Below are positions 47,297 through 56,924 of a stretch of 64,000 nt of DNA, piece after piece. Within the stretch, counting starts at the first letter, position 1. Every line of letters begins with the position of its first letter. The notes under the pieces are model-generated. The model was not told the origin of the DNA, searched no databases, and saw nothing but the letters and a program-made list of their open reading frames with translations. Origin of the DNA: Geomicrobium sp. JCM 19038 (lineage in GTDB: Bacteria; Bacillota; Bacilli; Bacillales; Marinococcaceae). The stretch covers positions 79,359-143,358 of the forward strand of contig NZ_BAXA01000011.1 of assembly GCF_000698125.1 (NCBI RefSeq), written 5' to 3'. The position numbers and the translations under genes are program-made.

Positions 47297-47851
47297 ATGG
47301 GTGCAATTCTAACTCAAACGACCCAAGCAAAGAATAGCCACAATATCGTCATTCGAACAGCGACCGTAAAAGATGCTAAAGCAATTCTTGAATTTAATGA
47401 AGAGGTGTTAGCAGAAGCCCCTTACTTACTAACGACCCGTGAAGAATTTACTTTAACGTTAAAAGAAGAAGAGAAGTTTCTGACGGATATGTATGATCAC
47501 AAAAATAAATTGGCAATTGTTGCAGAGCTTGATGATAAAGTTGTCGGTTTTCTCGATTTTCATGGAGGAGATCGCAGGCGAAATCAACATGACGGTACCC
47601 TCGGAATGAGTGTACGTGAGCATTGGAGAAATCAAGGAATTGGTGATTTGCTACTTCGAGCTCTGTTTGACTGGGTGGAACGACATGAAACGGTTGAGAA
47701 GGTAAGTTTAGAAGTGTTTTCCCAGAACATTGGCGCCATTCACCTTTACATTAAACAAGGGTTCGTTCAAGAAGGTCGCAAAGTACATGCCATTAAACTA
47801 GATGACGGACAGTATATGGACCTCATCATCATGGGGCGCATCCTCAAATAA
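47297..47851 (+). CDS. GNAT-family N-acetyltransferase
   Basis: 184 residues from ATG 47297 (GAGGGGG upstream). GNAT pattern: IVIRTATVKDAKAILEF, then VREHWRNQGIGDLLLRALFDW (acetyl-CoA loop HWRNQGIG) and SQNIGAIHLYIKQGFVQEGR. The closest style is the YkkB/RimJ-like spermidine or protein acetyltransferase branch, but the substrate is unknown. A large palindrome follows the stop codon. Confidence 0.87.
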   Translation: MGAILTQTTQAKNSHNIVIRTATVKDAKAILEFNEEVLAEAPYLLTTREEFTLTLKEEEKFLTDMYDHKNKLAIVAELDDKVVGFLDFHGGDRRRNQHDGTLGMSVREHWRNQGIGDLLLRALFDWVERHETVEKVSLEVFSQNIGAIHLYIKQGFVQEGRKVHAIKLDDGQYMDLIIMGRILK

Positions 47852-47852
47852 C

Positions 47853-47901
47853 TTCGGGGTCAGTCCCCATCGCTTTAAAGCGATGGGGGACTGACCCCGA
47901 A
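47853..47901. repeat. Long GC-rich palindromic element
   Basis: TTCGGGGTCAGTCCCCATCG and its complement CGATGGGGGACTGACCCCGA form arms of about 24 bases around CTTTAAAG, with one extra G in the right arm. It lies between convergent genes. There is no U-run, so it resembles a dispersed intergenic palindrome more than a classical terminator, though it could stop transcription. Whether it recurs in the genome cannot be seen here; no second copy is in the window. Confidence 0.6.
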
Positions 47902-47903
47902 CG

Positions 47904-49400
47904 TTAGATGATGTGTTTTGAGCTTTTATTCTTTGTTTGTAGTGATTCAACGATGAGGTCAGCGGTAAGTTGACCGGACAATGTGACCATTGGTACGCCA
48001 CCGCCAGGGTGTGTGGAACCGCCAACAAAATACAAGTTGTGATAAGTGCTACTTTGACTTGGGATTTTAAAACCGCCGTTCGTCTTACGGTTTGCCGTTA
48101 CCCCGTATATGGAACCACCGACCGAACCGTAGAGATCATGGAGTCATTCGGTGTAAATGTGTAGTCGAATTCAATACAATCCCGAAGTCCGGTTAAGCCG
48201 TTTCGTTCTAATTTGGAAAGCACGACATCGCGGTAAGATCCGTATTGTTCTTGCCAATTTTCATTATCGTTTAATGGAGGCACGTGTGTGAGAATGAAAA
48301 AGTTCGCTTTTCCTTCTGGTGCTTGTGTTGGGTCACTTTTTGAAGAGATGCCAATGTACACGGTCGGATCATCGGCTGGACGTTTTCTTCATAGATCTGT
48401 TTGAACTCAAGTTCAGGATCTTTTGAGAAAAAGAAATTGTGGTGTGCGAGCTGTTCATAATCTCGATTTATGCCGAGCAGCATGACGAGTCCAGAGACCG
48501 TCGGTTCATATTTATGAACGAGCGGTTTGTTCGTATGTTCAGGCAGCAGATCAGCATATGTAGAAACAACCTCACGGTTTGAGACGACATAATCACTTTT
48601 GATCGTTTGACCAGTTGCTAACTCAACACCAGTAACAAGGTCTTTTTCGTTTACGATTTTCGTAACCTTTGTTTCCGTCTTAATCGTAACCCCTAATTTT
48701 GTTAAGACTTGTTCCATCGCTTTTACGATGTTGTATAATCCACCCTCAACGTAATAAATACCAATCCAAATTGGACGTGAGCAAGTTGAGACATCACGGC
48801 AGGTGCTTGATAAGGTGAGGATCCTACATACATAACGAGAAAGTTTAACAATTGTTGAAGGTGAGGATCTTCAATGTAGCGCTTCGTACCAGATGCCATA
48901 CTTTTTAACGGATCAAGCTTTAACAGCTCTGGCAATGTATGATAACTTCGTAATTCAGTTAACCCGGTTAAGCTACGCTTATAAAAACTTTTCATACATA
49001 GCTCGTACATCATTGAACTGTAATTCATATATTGCAAAAACCCTTGCGCATCAGATTTTGAAATACGCTCAATTTCTTTTAACATCGTCGGTAAATCACC
49101 ATGTAAATCAATCGTTTCACCGTCTTCGAAAAACGTTCGCCATTGAGGTTCTACACGAGTGAGCGTTACATAATCGTGTAAGTTCTCGCCTGCACGTTCG
49201 AAGAGTTGTTCTAAAACCCAAGGCATCGTCAAAATTGAAGGACCCGTATCAAACGAAAACCCTTCTCCTTGGCGTACATTGCACTTCCCGCCAATGCGTT
49301 CGTTTTGCTCAAGAACAGTTACATCAAAGCCTTCACAAGCGAGGCTAATTGCAGCGGAGAGACCACCTAATCCCCCTCCAACAATCGTTACGCTAGTCAT
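47904..49400 (-). CDS. CrtI/CrtN-family carotenoid desaturase or oxidase (three frame breaks)
   Basis: About 499 residues from ATG 49400 (AGGAG upstream). N-terminal FAD loop [18 protein letters not shown], then [20 protein letters not shown] and, at the C-terminus, [24 protein letters not shown]. These define the phytoene-desaturase/diaponeurosporene-oxidase family. Breaks near 48761 (restoring [16 protein letters not shown]), 48377 (restoring [14 protein letters not shown]) and 48120 (restoring [16 protein letters not shown]) split it. Whether it is CrtN (desaturase) or CrtP (terminal oxidase) is unresolved. It is co-directional with an ICMT-like gene upstream. Confidence 0.82.
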
Positions 49401-49418
49401 CAATATCACTCCTAATTT

Positions 49419-49948
49419 TTAATAAATCCATGGAATTACGACCCATCGTTTTTTCTTCCACTGATCGTATCTTCCTTTTAACGTAAGTTCTAAAGCAGAT
49501 TCTTCTTTTCGAATCCTTGCCCATAAGGCAATTGGAAATAGACTAACTGAAAGCATCATTGCAACGGGTGATTGCATAAACAGAGCGAAGCCTAACACGA
49601 TTAACCCTAAGCCGACGTATAAAGGATGCCTTAGTAATTGATATGGTCCTTTGGATGACAGAATCATATCTTGTTTTGCATCGATCCCTCGTGTGAACGC
49701 ATTTCCTAGACTTTTTATGGACCAGTAGCGTAGAAAAATACCAAAACCAAACAAAACGACACCGAGTAGTTGGATAAAGTAAAAATCGAAGCTGTTGGCG
49801 GTAAAGCTTGCGGTCGAAACGATGACGATGACGACAAACAAGATAAAATAAAAACTACTGTCCTTCTTGGCAGTTTGTTGCTCTTTTTTTATAAAAACTC
49901 CGCAATCCAAACGAAACAAAGACCGTAAAAAAGCAAATGAAGCAACAA
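49419..49948 (-). CDS. ICMT-like membrane methyltransferase (one frame break)
   Basis: About 176 residues after correction. The C-terminal part has the isoprenylcysteine-methyltransferase-like pattern: LRYWSIKSLGNAFTRGI, GPYQLLRHPLYVGLGLIVLG and RIRKEESALELTLKGRYDQW. I place the start at TTG 49948, seven bases after AGGAGG, giving MLLHLLFYGLCFVWIAEFF; one T must be added to the T5 run at 49893-49897 to join it to IKKEQQTAKK. It precedes the carotenoid desaturase-like gene by 18 bases, so it may methylate a carotenoid or polyprenyl acid. Confidence 0.7.
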
Positions 49949-50018
49949 GGTCACACCTCCTATATGGCATAGTGTTCCCAAACTGGAAAAACGATCCTCA
50001 AAAAATTTAACAAAACAC

Positions 50019-50077
50019 TTGAAAGTCAAAGATAGTCAAATTATAATGGAGTTAAGAAAAGGTTAAATATAGTCAAA
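50019..50077 (+). promoter_or_regulatory. clpE promoter with two CtsR operators
   Basis: -35 TTGAAA (50019-50024) and -10 TATAAT (50042-50047) flank a CtsR box AGTCAAAGATAGTCAAA (50024-50040) that fills the spacer. A second box GGTTAAATATAGTCAAA (50061-50077) lies just after the start of transcription. The CtsR consensus is RGTCAAAnAnRGTCAAA. Heat or protein stress would relieve repression. Confidence 0.85.
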
Positions 50078-50127
50078 GTCAAAACAACAATAATAAAAAC
50101 AGTTAAGAAAGAACGAGGAGGAAAACC

Positions 50128-52236
50128 ATGATGAACTGTACTCATTGTCAAACGAACCAAGCTCGTATTCAAATACGCTTTCGAATGAACGGACATCAAC
50201 ACCAGATGCACTTATGTGAGACGTGTTACAAAGAGATTCAAAATCAAATGCACCAACCATCAGGTTTTGCTGCGAGTTCTCCATACAATGCAATGAATGG
50301 TCAAAGCTCGAAACAGCAACACACGATGACAACCGATGAAATGAATTCAGGTGGAATTCTAGATGAATTAGGGAAGAACTTAACCGCGGATGCGAATAAC
50401 GGAACAATTGATCCGGTGATCGGTCGAGATGCAGAAGTTGAACGTGTCATTGAGACATTAAACCGCCGTAACAAAAACAACCCAGTCTTAATCGGTGAAC
50501 CTGGTGTTGGTAAAACCGCTATTGCTGAAGGACTTGCACGTAAAATTGTCCAAGGAGAAGTGCCAAAGAAATTAAAGAACAAGCAAATTTACTTGTTGGA
50601 CGTTACTTCTCTTGTAGCTGGAACGGGTGTTAGAGGTCAGTTTGAAGAGAGAATGAAGCAACTTATCGAAGAGATGAAGCAGCGCGACGATGTCATTTTA
50701 TTTATCGATGAGATTCATCAAATTGTCGGTGCAGGCTCTGCAGAAGGATCATCAGATGCAGGCAACATCATGAAACCAGCGCTCGCACGTGGTGAGCTTC
50801 AACTTATTGGTGCAACAACATTAAACGAATACCGCAAAATCGAAAAGGACGCAGCTCTAGAACGACGCTTCCAACCAGTGATGGTCGATGAACCATCAAC
50901 TGAAGATGCTCAAAAGATCTTGTTCGGTTTAAAACCGTACTATGAGAAGTATCATGAAGTTGAATATAGTGATGAAGCGATTGAAGCTGCAGTGCAATTA
51001 TCGAACCGCTACATTCAGGATCGTTTCTTACCAGATAAAGCGATTGACTTAATGGACGAAGCGGGCGCAAAAATGAACTTGCATATTTCTGAGAGTACGA
51101 TTGACGAAATTCAAGAACGACTTGAAGTCATTCAACAAGAAAAAGCTGACGCAGCAAGTAAAGAAGAGTATGAACGAGCAGCACAACTTCGTACTGAAGA
51201 ACTGCAACTACGAGAAAAACAACAAGCAACGAAACAAGACAATAAAGATAATGTCATTCACGTTGCTGCAATCGAAGCACTCGTTGAAGCAAAGACAGGA
51301 ATTCCAGTCCGTCGCTTGCAAGAAGATGAACAACAAAAAATGCGCAACTTGCCAGAGCGATTAGATCAATCAGTGATCGGGCAAGCGCAAGCAGTCAATA
51401 AAGTTACGAAAGCGATTCGTCGCAATCGTACGGGATTACGTCGGGGCAATCGACCGATTGGTTCATTCTTATTCGTTGGACCGACCGGTGTCGGTAAAAC
51501 AGAATTGACGAAGCAGCTCGCTGTAGAATTGTTCGGTGACAAAGACGCGATGATTCGCTTTGATATGAGTGAGTATATGGAGAAGCACTCTGCGTCTAAA
51601 TTGATTGGTTCACCGCCTGGTTATGTCGGTCATGAAGATGCAGGCCAGTTAACAGAACAAGTACGAAGAAAGCCGTATAGTATTATTTTGCTAGATGAAA
51701 TTGAAAAAGCACATCCAGACATTCAGCATATGTTCTTGCAAATTATGGAGGACGGTCGTTTAACGGATTCTCAAGGTCGTACAGTAAGCTTCAAAGATAC
51801 CGTCATCATTATGACGTCAAATGCCGGCAGCTCAGTTAAGAAAGCAACGGTCGGATTTGGAGCTAGTGAAGACGATCAAAAGCAAGTCACACAAGGCTTA
51901 CAAGATTATTTCAGACCTGAATTTCTTAACCGCTTTGATGCGATTGTCCAATTCAACGCATTGACGAAGAAACATTTATTATCAATTGTTGATCTTATGC
52001 TGAACGATTTAACGGAAGTGGCTAACGAACGAATGGTTACGTTAACTGTTGATCAAAAAGCAAAAGAAAAAATTGTAGAATTAGGTTATGACCCTGCCTT
52101 TGGTGCACGCCCACTACGCAGAATTATTGAAGAGCACGTTGAAGATGGAATTAGCGACGCCATGCTTGAAAATGAACAAGCAAATTCAATGCAAGTGACG
52201 GTGATTAACGATCAAATTGTCGTCCAGGCTTCCTAA
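50128..52236 (+). CDS. clpE: Clp ATPase ClpE
   Basis: 702 residues. An N-terminal zinc finger (CTHCQTN ... CETCYKEI) distinguishes ClpE from ClpC. Two AAA+ domains follow: [13 protein letters not shown] with [11 protein letters not shown], and [14 protein letters not shown] with [17 protein letters not shown]-like coiled segment ([20 protein letters not shown]) separates them. ClpE unfolds aggregated or CtsR proteins for ClpP. Regulation by CtsR is visible upstream. AGGAGG precedes the ATG. Confidence 0.95.
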   Translation: MMNCTHCQTNQARIQIRFRMNGHQHQMHLCETCYKEIQNQMHQPSGFAASSPYNAMNGQSSKQQHTMTTDEMNSGGILDELGKNLTADANNGTIDPVIGRDAEVERVIETLNRRNKNNPVLIGEPGVGKTAIAEGLARKIVQGEVPKKLKNKQIYLLDVTSLVAGTGVRGQFEERMKQLIEEMKQRDDVILFIDEIHQIVGAGSAEGSSDAGNIMKPALARGELQLIGATTLNEYRKIEKDAALERRFQPVMVDEPSTEDAQKILFGLKPYYEKYHEVEYSDEAIEAAVQLSNRYIQDRFLPDKAIDLMDEAGAKMNLHISESTIDEIQERLEVIQQEKADAASKEEYERAAQLRTEELQLREKQQATKQDNKDNVIHVAAIEALVEAKTGIPVRRLQEDEQQKMRNLPERLDQSVIGQAQAVNKVTKAIRRNRTGLRRGNRPIGSFLFVGPTGVGKTELTKQLAVELFGDKDAMIRFDMSEYMEKHSASKLIGSPPGYVGHEDAGQLTEQVRRKPYSIILLDEIEKAHPDIQHMFLQIMEDGRLTDSQGRTVSFKDTVIIMTSNAGSSVKKATVGFGASEDDQKQVTQGLQDYFRPEFLNRFDAIVQFNALTKKHLLSIVDLMLNDLTEVANERMVTLTVDQKAKEKIVELGYDPAFGARPLRRIIEEHVEDGISDAMLENEQANSMQVTVINDQIVVQAS

Positions 52237-52245
52237 TGTTGGAAG

Positions 52246-52271
52246 AGCCCGAGATTTCTCGGGCTTTTTTC
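52246..52271 (+). terminator. Terminator of clpE
   Basis: AGCCCGAGA / TCTCGGGCT stem with a two-base loop, followed by TTTTT. Confidence 0.9.
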
Positions 52272-52346
52272 TATTTATAGTTCCGAAATCACCGACGGAC
52301 TGGTACACTAAGGATAGCAGGTACATCATAAAGAGGTGAACGTAGG

Positions 52347-53177
52347 ATGGACAAGATTAAGATTGTGACCGACTCGACGACAGATCTCCCCGAGGAGGTT
52401 CTTGAACATCATCAAGTCACGGTCGTCCCCTTGACGATTTTAATAGATAACAATAGTTACAAAGATGGCGTTGACTTGAATCCAGATCGTTTTTTAGAAA
52501 TGATGAGAGAAGCAGAAGAATTACCCAAAACCTCTCAACCCTCTCTTGGGGAACTTATTGAAACGTATGAGGAATTAGGCAAGGATGGTAGCCAAATTCT
52601 ATCCATTCATATGACTGCAGGAATGAGTGGGACGTATAAAGCAGCAAGCATTGCTGCAGAACAAGCAGACGCAGACGTAACGGTTGTAGACTCTACGTTT
52701 ATTGCCAATGCTTTAGGGTTTCAAGTCATTGAAGCTGCAACGATGGCAAGTGAAGGCAAGAGTATGGACGAGATTCTAGAACGTTTAGATCACGTGCGTA
52801 AGAACTCGAAGATTTTCGTCGTTGTGAGTACACTTGAGAACTTATTAAAGGGTGGACGGATCGGTCGTGGGAAAGCATTTATCGGCTCGCTACTCAAGTT
52901 GAAGCCGATAGCAGCCCTAGAAGACGGTGTCTACACACCGGTCACGAAAGTGCGAACACAAAATCAAGTCGTTCAAACATTAATGAATCACTTCAAACAA
53001 GACACTGAAGGTAAAATAGTCAAAGGCGTGAGTATTTCGCACGCAAACGGCTTGGAACTTGCTCATAAGCTCCGTGAGAAATTAAGTGAACACAAAGTGT
53101 CGATTCAATCAACAACACCTGTCATCAGTACACACACAGGTGAGGGAGCCATTGGTTTTATGTATTATACAGATTGA
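52347..53177 (+). CDS. DegV-family fatty-acid-binding protein
   Basis: 276 residues. IKIVTDSTTDLPEEVLEHH, KTSQPSLGELIETYEEL, SIHMTAGMSGTYKAAS and TLENLLKGGRIGR are the DegV/FakB signatures. These proteins bind a fatty acid and present it to the FakA kinase. fakA is not adjacent. Monocistronic, with its own terminator. Confidence 0.92.
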   Translation: MDKIKIVTDSTTDLPEEVLEHHQVTVVPLTILIDNNSYKDGVDLNPDRFLEMMREAEELPKTSQPSLGELIETYEELGKDGSQILSIHMTAGMSGTYKAASIAAEQADADVTVVDSTFIANALGFQVIEAATMASEGKSMDEILERLDHVRKNSKIFVVVSTLENLLKGGRIGRGKAFIGSLLKLKPIAALEDGVYTPVTKVRTQNQVVQTLMNHFKQDTEGKIVKGVSISHANGLELAHKLREKLSEHKVSIQSTTPVISTHTGEGAIGFMYYTD

Positions 53178-53182
53178 GGTTA

Positions 53183-53209
53183 AGCTCGGTACTTCGTACC
53201 GGGCTTTTT
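53183..53209 (+). terminator. Terminator of the DegV gene
   Basis: GCTCGGTAC / GTACCGGGC stem with loop TTC, followed by TTTTT. Confidence 0.85.
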
Positions 53210-53245
53210 ATTTCAAATACAGTCATAATTTGAAAGGGGAAGACA

Positions 53246-53572
53246 ATGCCTATATATCAAAAATTAGTTCGTGATCGTATTCCAGAGATTATTGAGCGTC
53301 AAGGATTGACGTATTCTTCTCGTAAATTGAATGATGAGGAATACATGACGAAATTACGAGAAAAATTAAATGAAGAAATTGTAGAATATGATAATGCGAC
53401 AAGTGATCGTGAAGCATTGGAAGAATTAAGTGATGTTTTGGAAGTAGTATATGCCTTAGCGGCGTTTCACGGGTCAACAATCGAATCCATTGAAGCAAGC
53501 CGAGCTAAAAAATCTGAAGAAAGAGGCGGATTTCTTGAAAGAATTTTACTAGAAGAGGTAGAAGATGACTAA
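53246..53572 (+). CDS. MazG-like all-alpha NTP pyrophosphohydrolase
   Basis: 108 residues: KLVRDRIPEIIERQG, then EEIVEYDNA, EALEELSDVLEVVYALAAFHG and a final Glu-rich tail. The EExxE and EELSDxxE clusters are the metal-binding set of the phosphoribosyl-ATP-pyrophosphohydrolase/MazG-like superfamily, which hydrolyses non-canonical or alarmone nucleotides. It overlaps the helicase gene by eight bases, implying coupled translation and joint function. Confidence 0.82.
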   Translation: MPIYQKLVRDRIPEIIERQGLTYSSRKLNDEEYMTKLREKLNEEIVEYDNATSDREALEELSDVLEVVYALAAFHGSTIESIEASRAKKSEERGGFLERILLEEVEDD

Positions 53573-55988
53573 CGTCCGTTTATTTACAAAGACATTAGGA
53601 CCGGCACTAAAAAATCAAATTGATCAAGCTACTTCAATTTGCATTCTCACGTCATTTGTCATGAAATCAGGTGTGGCTTATTTAGCTCAGTCATTAGAAA
53701 AAGCGGCATTACGTGGCGTTGACATCAAAGTTTGTACCGGTGATTATCTATACATTACACAACCGGATGCGCTAGAGCGATTATTAGCGATTCACCCGAG
53801 CATTGAAGTTAGAATGTGGCAAAGTCACGGAAAGTCGTTTCATCCTAAAGCGTATTTAATCGAAAGTTCCGATCAAAAGCGTAGCTTCATTGGTTCATCA
53901 AACCTTTCTTACTCGGCGTTACACACTGGTGTTGAATGGAATGTTGAAGTGAGTGGGCATGAAACGTTTTATGAAGAGGCATTGGATCAGTTTGCTAAAA
54001 CATTTTATTCTGAAGCAACAATTCCTTTAAATCATGAAACACTTAAAGCGTACCGTGAACGCTACGAACGCCAGCAATTAAACCAACCTCGTATTTCTCA
54101 TTCGTTTACCGAAGGTGAAGAGATGGATTTGATGTTGCCAGATGAGGAGCCCATGACAGCGGAAGCATTAACCATCTTTGAACCTGCATCAACGTATGAA
54201 GTTGAACTAAAACCGAGGTTTGCACAAGTAGAAGCATTAGATCAGTTAGGGCGTACAGTAGAAGAAGAATATTCAAAAGCGCTGGTTGTCATGGCTACAG
54301 GACTTGGCAAAACGTATTTAGCGGCGTTTTTTGCAAAACGATACAAACGAGTTCTTTTTATTGCGCATTTAGAAGAAATACTCTATCAAGCTGAACGGTC
54401 ATTTCAAAACGTTCAGCCGAATAAAACAACAGGAATCTACAACGGTAAACATAAACAATTTGATGTGGATTATTGTTTCGCTTCAATCTATACACTAAGT
54501 ATGGATCAGCATTTAAAAGTTTTTAATCCTGATGATTTTGACTTAATTGTAGTGGATGAGTTTCATCATGCAGCTGCAAATACATATCAAAAAGTCTTGG
54601 ATTATTTTGAACCTAATTTTTTATTGGGGATTACTGCCACACCAGATCGAAATGACAACAAAGATGTTTTTGCGCTTTGTGATGGCAATGTCGCTTTTCG
54701 TCTGGATTTTTTAGAAGCAATACGAAGGGAGTGGCTATCTCCTTTTTATTATTACGGGGTCTATGATGATACGGACTACAATCAACTTACGTGGCTTGGT
54801 AATCGCTATGCTGAAGATGAACTGCTCGTTACTCAGCTTCATGAACGAAAGGCTCGATCGATTTATGATGCATGGCAACGACACAAGCAAACAAAAACAG
54901 TTGTGTTTTGTTCGTCGATTCGTCAAGCGAATTTTCTTTGTTCATTTTTCAAAAATCAAGAGGTCGCTGCTGTTTGTTTACACTCCAATTCAAAGGATAA
55001 TCGAGATGAAGTAATCGCTTCATTTACAGAAGGTATGATTGAGGTGATTTTCACGGTTAATCTATTTAATGAAGGTGTGGATATCCCTGCAATCGATACA
55101 TTGCTGTTCGTCCGTCCAACAGAGTCTTTAACGGTTTTTACACAGCAGATTGGTCGGGGGTTGAGACTCAGCACAGGTAAGAGCCATTGTGTGATTATTG
55201 ACCTCATAGGCAATTATCGTAATGCAGATGTTAAGCTACAGGTGTTACATCAAGGTAGTGAGAAACAAAAGAATAGTTTTAAAAAACCACAGCTACCTGA
55301 ACAGTGTGATCTTAATTTAGACACAAAAGTCGTCTCTTTATTAGATGAAATGAGACGAAAAAAACAGCCTCGAAAAGAGATGTTGAAACGAGATTTCGTA
55401 GCAGTTCAGCAAGAGTTAGGTCGGCGTCCTAGTTATCTGGACCTTCATTTGTTAGGCGATCTAACGTCATCTTCGTATCGGCAAGAATACGGCTCGTATG
55501 TTCATTTTTTACAATCCTATGATGAATTAAATGTTGACGAATCAAAGATTGTTGATACGTATAGTGATTGGATTAAGGAAGTCGAGAAGACGAGTATGGC
55601 AAGAAGTTATAAAATGGTTGTGTTGTTATCGATGCTTCAACGAGGCACAAAAGCATGGGCGGAACCGATAACGAGTAGTGAAAGTGCAAAGGCGTTTAGC
55701 GCGTTTTATTTGGAAAAAGAATATCGCTTTAGAGAATTCTCAACCGACAAAACGACCAGCAATCATTGGATCTATGATCGTACTAAGACTGCAAAAAAAA
55801 TTGAAGAAATGCCGATGACAAAGTGGAGTGGCAGTGCAAATGGGTTGTTGTACTATGATGAAGGAACTCTCCGTTTGGGTTTTAATGTCCCCACCGAAGA
55901 TCGTGCTCTTTTATATTCAATAATAAAAGAAATTTGTGACTATCGTTTGCATTGGTATTTTGAGCGTAAAGGATATAGTAAGCGTTAA
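53565..55988 (+). CDS. PLD-family nuclease fused to SF2 helicase (COG3886/COG1061-like)
   Basis: 807 residues. Residues 1-150 are a phospholipase-D-like nuclease domain with one HxK...GSxN motif (FHPKAY, H93 and K95; GSSN at 110-113). Residues 220-580 are a superfamily 2 helicase: MATGLGKT (243-250), VVDEFHHA (around 331), GITATPDR and QQIGRGLRLS. The C-terminal 220 residues (from about DLNLDTKVV) resemble the DUF3427-type tail. Such proteins occur in DNA-repair and phage-defence neighbourhoods. Overlap with a MazG-like enzyme makes a compact two-gene module. Confidence 0.85.
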   Translation: MTNVRLFTKTLGPALKNQIDQATSICILTSFVMKSGVAYLAQSLEKAALRGVDIKVCTGDYLYITQPDALERLLAIHPSIEVRMWQSHGKSFHPKAYLIESSDQKRSFIGSSNLSYSALHTGVEWNVEVSGHETFYEEALDQFAKTFYSEATIPLNHETLKAYRERYERQQLNQPRISHSFTEGEEMDLMLPDEEPMTAEALTIFEPASTYEVELKPRFAQVEALDQLGRTVEEEYSKALVVMATGLGKTYLAAFFAKRYKRVLFIAHLEEILYQAERSFQNVQPNKTTGIYNGKHKQFDVDYCFASIYTLSMDQHLKVFNPDDFDLIVVDEFHHAAANTYQKVLDYFEPNFLLGITATPDRNDNKDVFALCDGNVAFRLDFLEAIRREWLSPFYYYGVYDDTDYNQLTWLGNRYAEDELLVTQLHERKARSIYDAWQRHKQTKTVVFCSSIRQANFLCSFFKNQEVAAVCLHSNSKDNRDEVIASFTEGMIEVIFTVNLFNEGVDIPAIDTLLFVRPTESLTVFTQQIGRGLRLSTGKSHCVIIDLIGNYRNADVKLQVLHQGSEKQKNSFKKPQLPEQCDLNLDTKVVSLLDEMRRKKQPRKEMLKRDFVAVQQELGRRPSYLDLHLLGDLTSSSYRQEYGSYVHFLQSYDELNVDESKIVDTYSDWIKEVEKTSMARSYKMVVLLSMLQRGTKAWAEPITSSESAKAFSAFYLEKEYRFREFSTDKTTSNHWIYDRTKTAKKIEEMPMTKWSGSANGLLYYDEGTLRLGFNVPTEDRALLYSIIKEICDYRLHWYFERKGYSKR

Positions 55989-56004
55989 GAAGGAACATAA
56001 AGAT

Positions 56005-56034
56005 AACATCGCTCTTATGCAAGCGATGTTTTTT
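56005..56034 (+). terminator. Terminator of the MazG-helicase pair
   Basis: AACATCGCT / AGCGATGTT stem followed by TTTT. Confidence 0.8.
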
Positions 56035-56258
56035 GGTTTATCAATGATACTTACATTTAATTTACAAAAGCGAGGGAAAGTGAAATCACCAATTTGCTGA
56101 CTTGAAGAAGTCTTAACATTTTTAGTAAATATCATCATACTCCCGTAAATCTATAGGAAAAAGGTTTTGTTAGTTAGCTTGGTTTCTGGCATTTTTAATT
56201 GCGACCGTTAATATACTCAGTGAGTAAAGTCTAGTATTTTCATTGAGGAGGCGTTGGA

Positions 56259-56855
56259 GTGTCAAAGAAATTGTGGCTTAGCTTGGTGGGTATTGGTGTG
56301 ATCTCAAGTGGGTTTATCGTGTCAGATGTAGCAGCAGAAGGGAGAGAGGGGGCGACTGAAGTTCAAGTAAACTTTGTACGTGATGGGGATCCAGGGGATC
56401 CTGATGGGGCGCTTCGCTTTGAACAAGTAATAGAAGATTTTAGCTTCGGTGAGCAGTCGATCTCTTCATCTTCTCAAACATATACGGTAACAGACGGTAT
56501 TGAACGTTTCGTAGAAGTGACAGATAACCGAGGAACTGGTGCAGGATGGGATGTGCAAGTACGTGCTCCACAATTAGCATCAGAAAATGCTGAATTAACA
56601 GGTGCCGAGCTTTTGCTTACGCCTTCATCAATTTCATCTGATTCATCAAACGTCTCTAACCCTCCTTCACTTTCTGGAACGATTCGGGTGACGGATGCTG
56701 CACAATCAATCATAAGTGCAGGAGTAAATGAAGGGTTAGGTACTTGGGAAACAAACTTCTTACCTACAAACCTGGAGCTTGTTGTGCCACCAGGAACGGC
56801 TCGAGTGGATGACTATTCGACGACAATTACGTGGATGCTTTTAAGTACACCTTAA
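56259..56855 (+). CDS. WxL-domain surface protein
   Basis: 198 residues from GTG with GAGGAGGCG upstream. The signal peptide ends VSDVAAEGRE. The mature part shows WxL features: FGEQSISSSSQTYTV, RGTGAGWDVQV (first W motif), and the C-terminal YSTTITWMLLSTP (second W-x-L). WxL domains bind peptidoglycan non-covalently at the cell surface. First gene of a WxL cluster with the classical partner types downstream. Confidence 0.85.
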   Translation: MSKKLWLSLVGIGVISSGFIVSDVAAEGREGATEVQVNFVRDGDPGDPDGALRFEQVIEDFSFGEQSISSSSQTYTVTDGIERFVEVTDNRGTGAGWDVQVRAPQLASENAELTGAELLLTPSSISSDSSNVSNPPSLSGTIRVTDAAQSIISAGVNEGLGTWETNFLPTNLELVVPPGTARVDDYSTTITWMLLSTP

Positions 56856-56860
56856 CGATG

Positions 56861-56882
56861 GGGCTGCATGAGCAGCCCTTAT
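56861..56882 (+). terminator. Hairpin between WxL genes
   Basis: GGGCTGC / GCAGCCC stem followed by TTATT. It is probably a leaky terminator adjusting expression of downstream genes relative to the WxL protein. Confidence 0.6.
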
Positions 56883-56924
56883 TGTCACGATGAATAGAAT
56901 GATGAATAGTGTGAGGTGTATGAA

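Noticed and set aside
50804..51364. Frames on both strands inside clpE
   Set aside because: They lie fully inside a strongly conserved ClpE sequence and show no family features or start signals.
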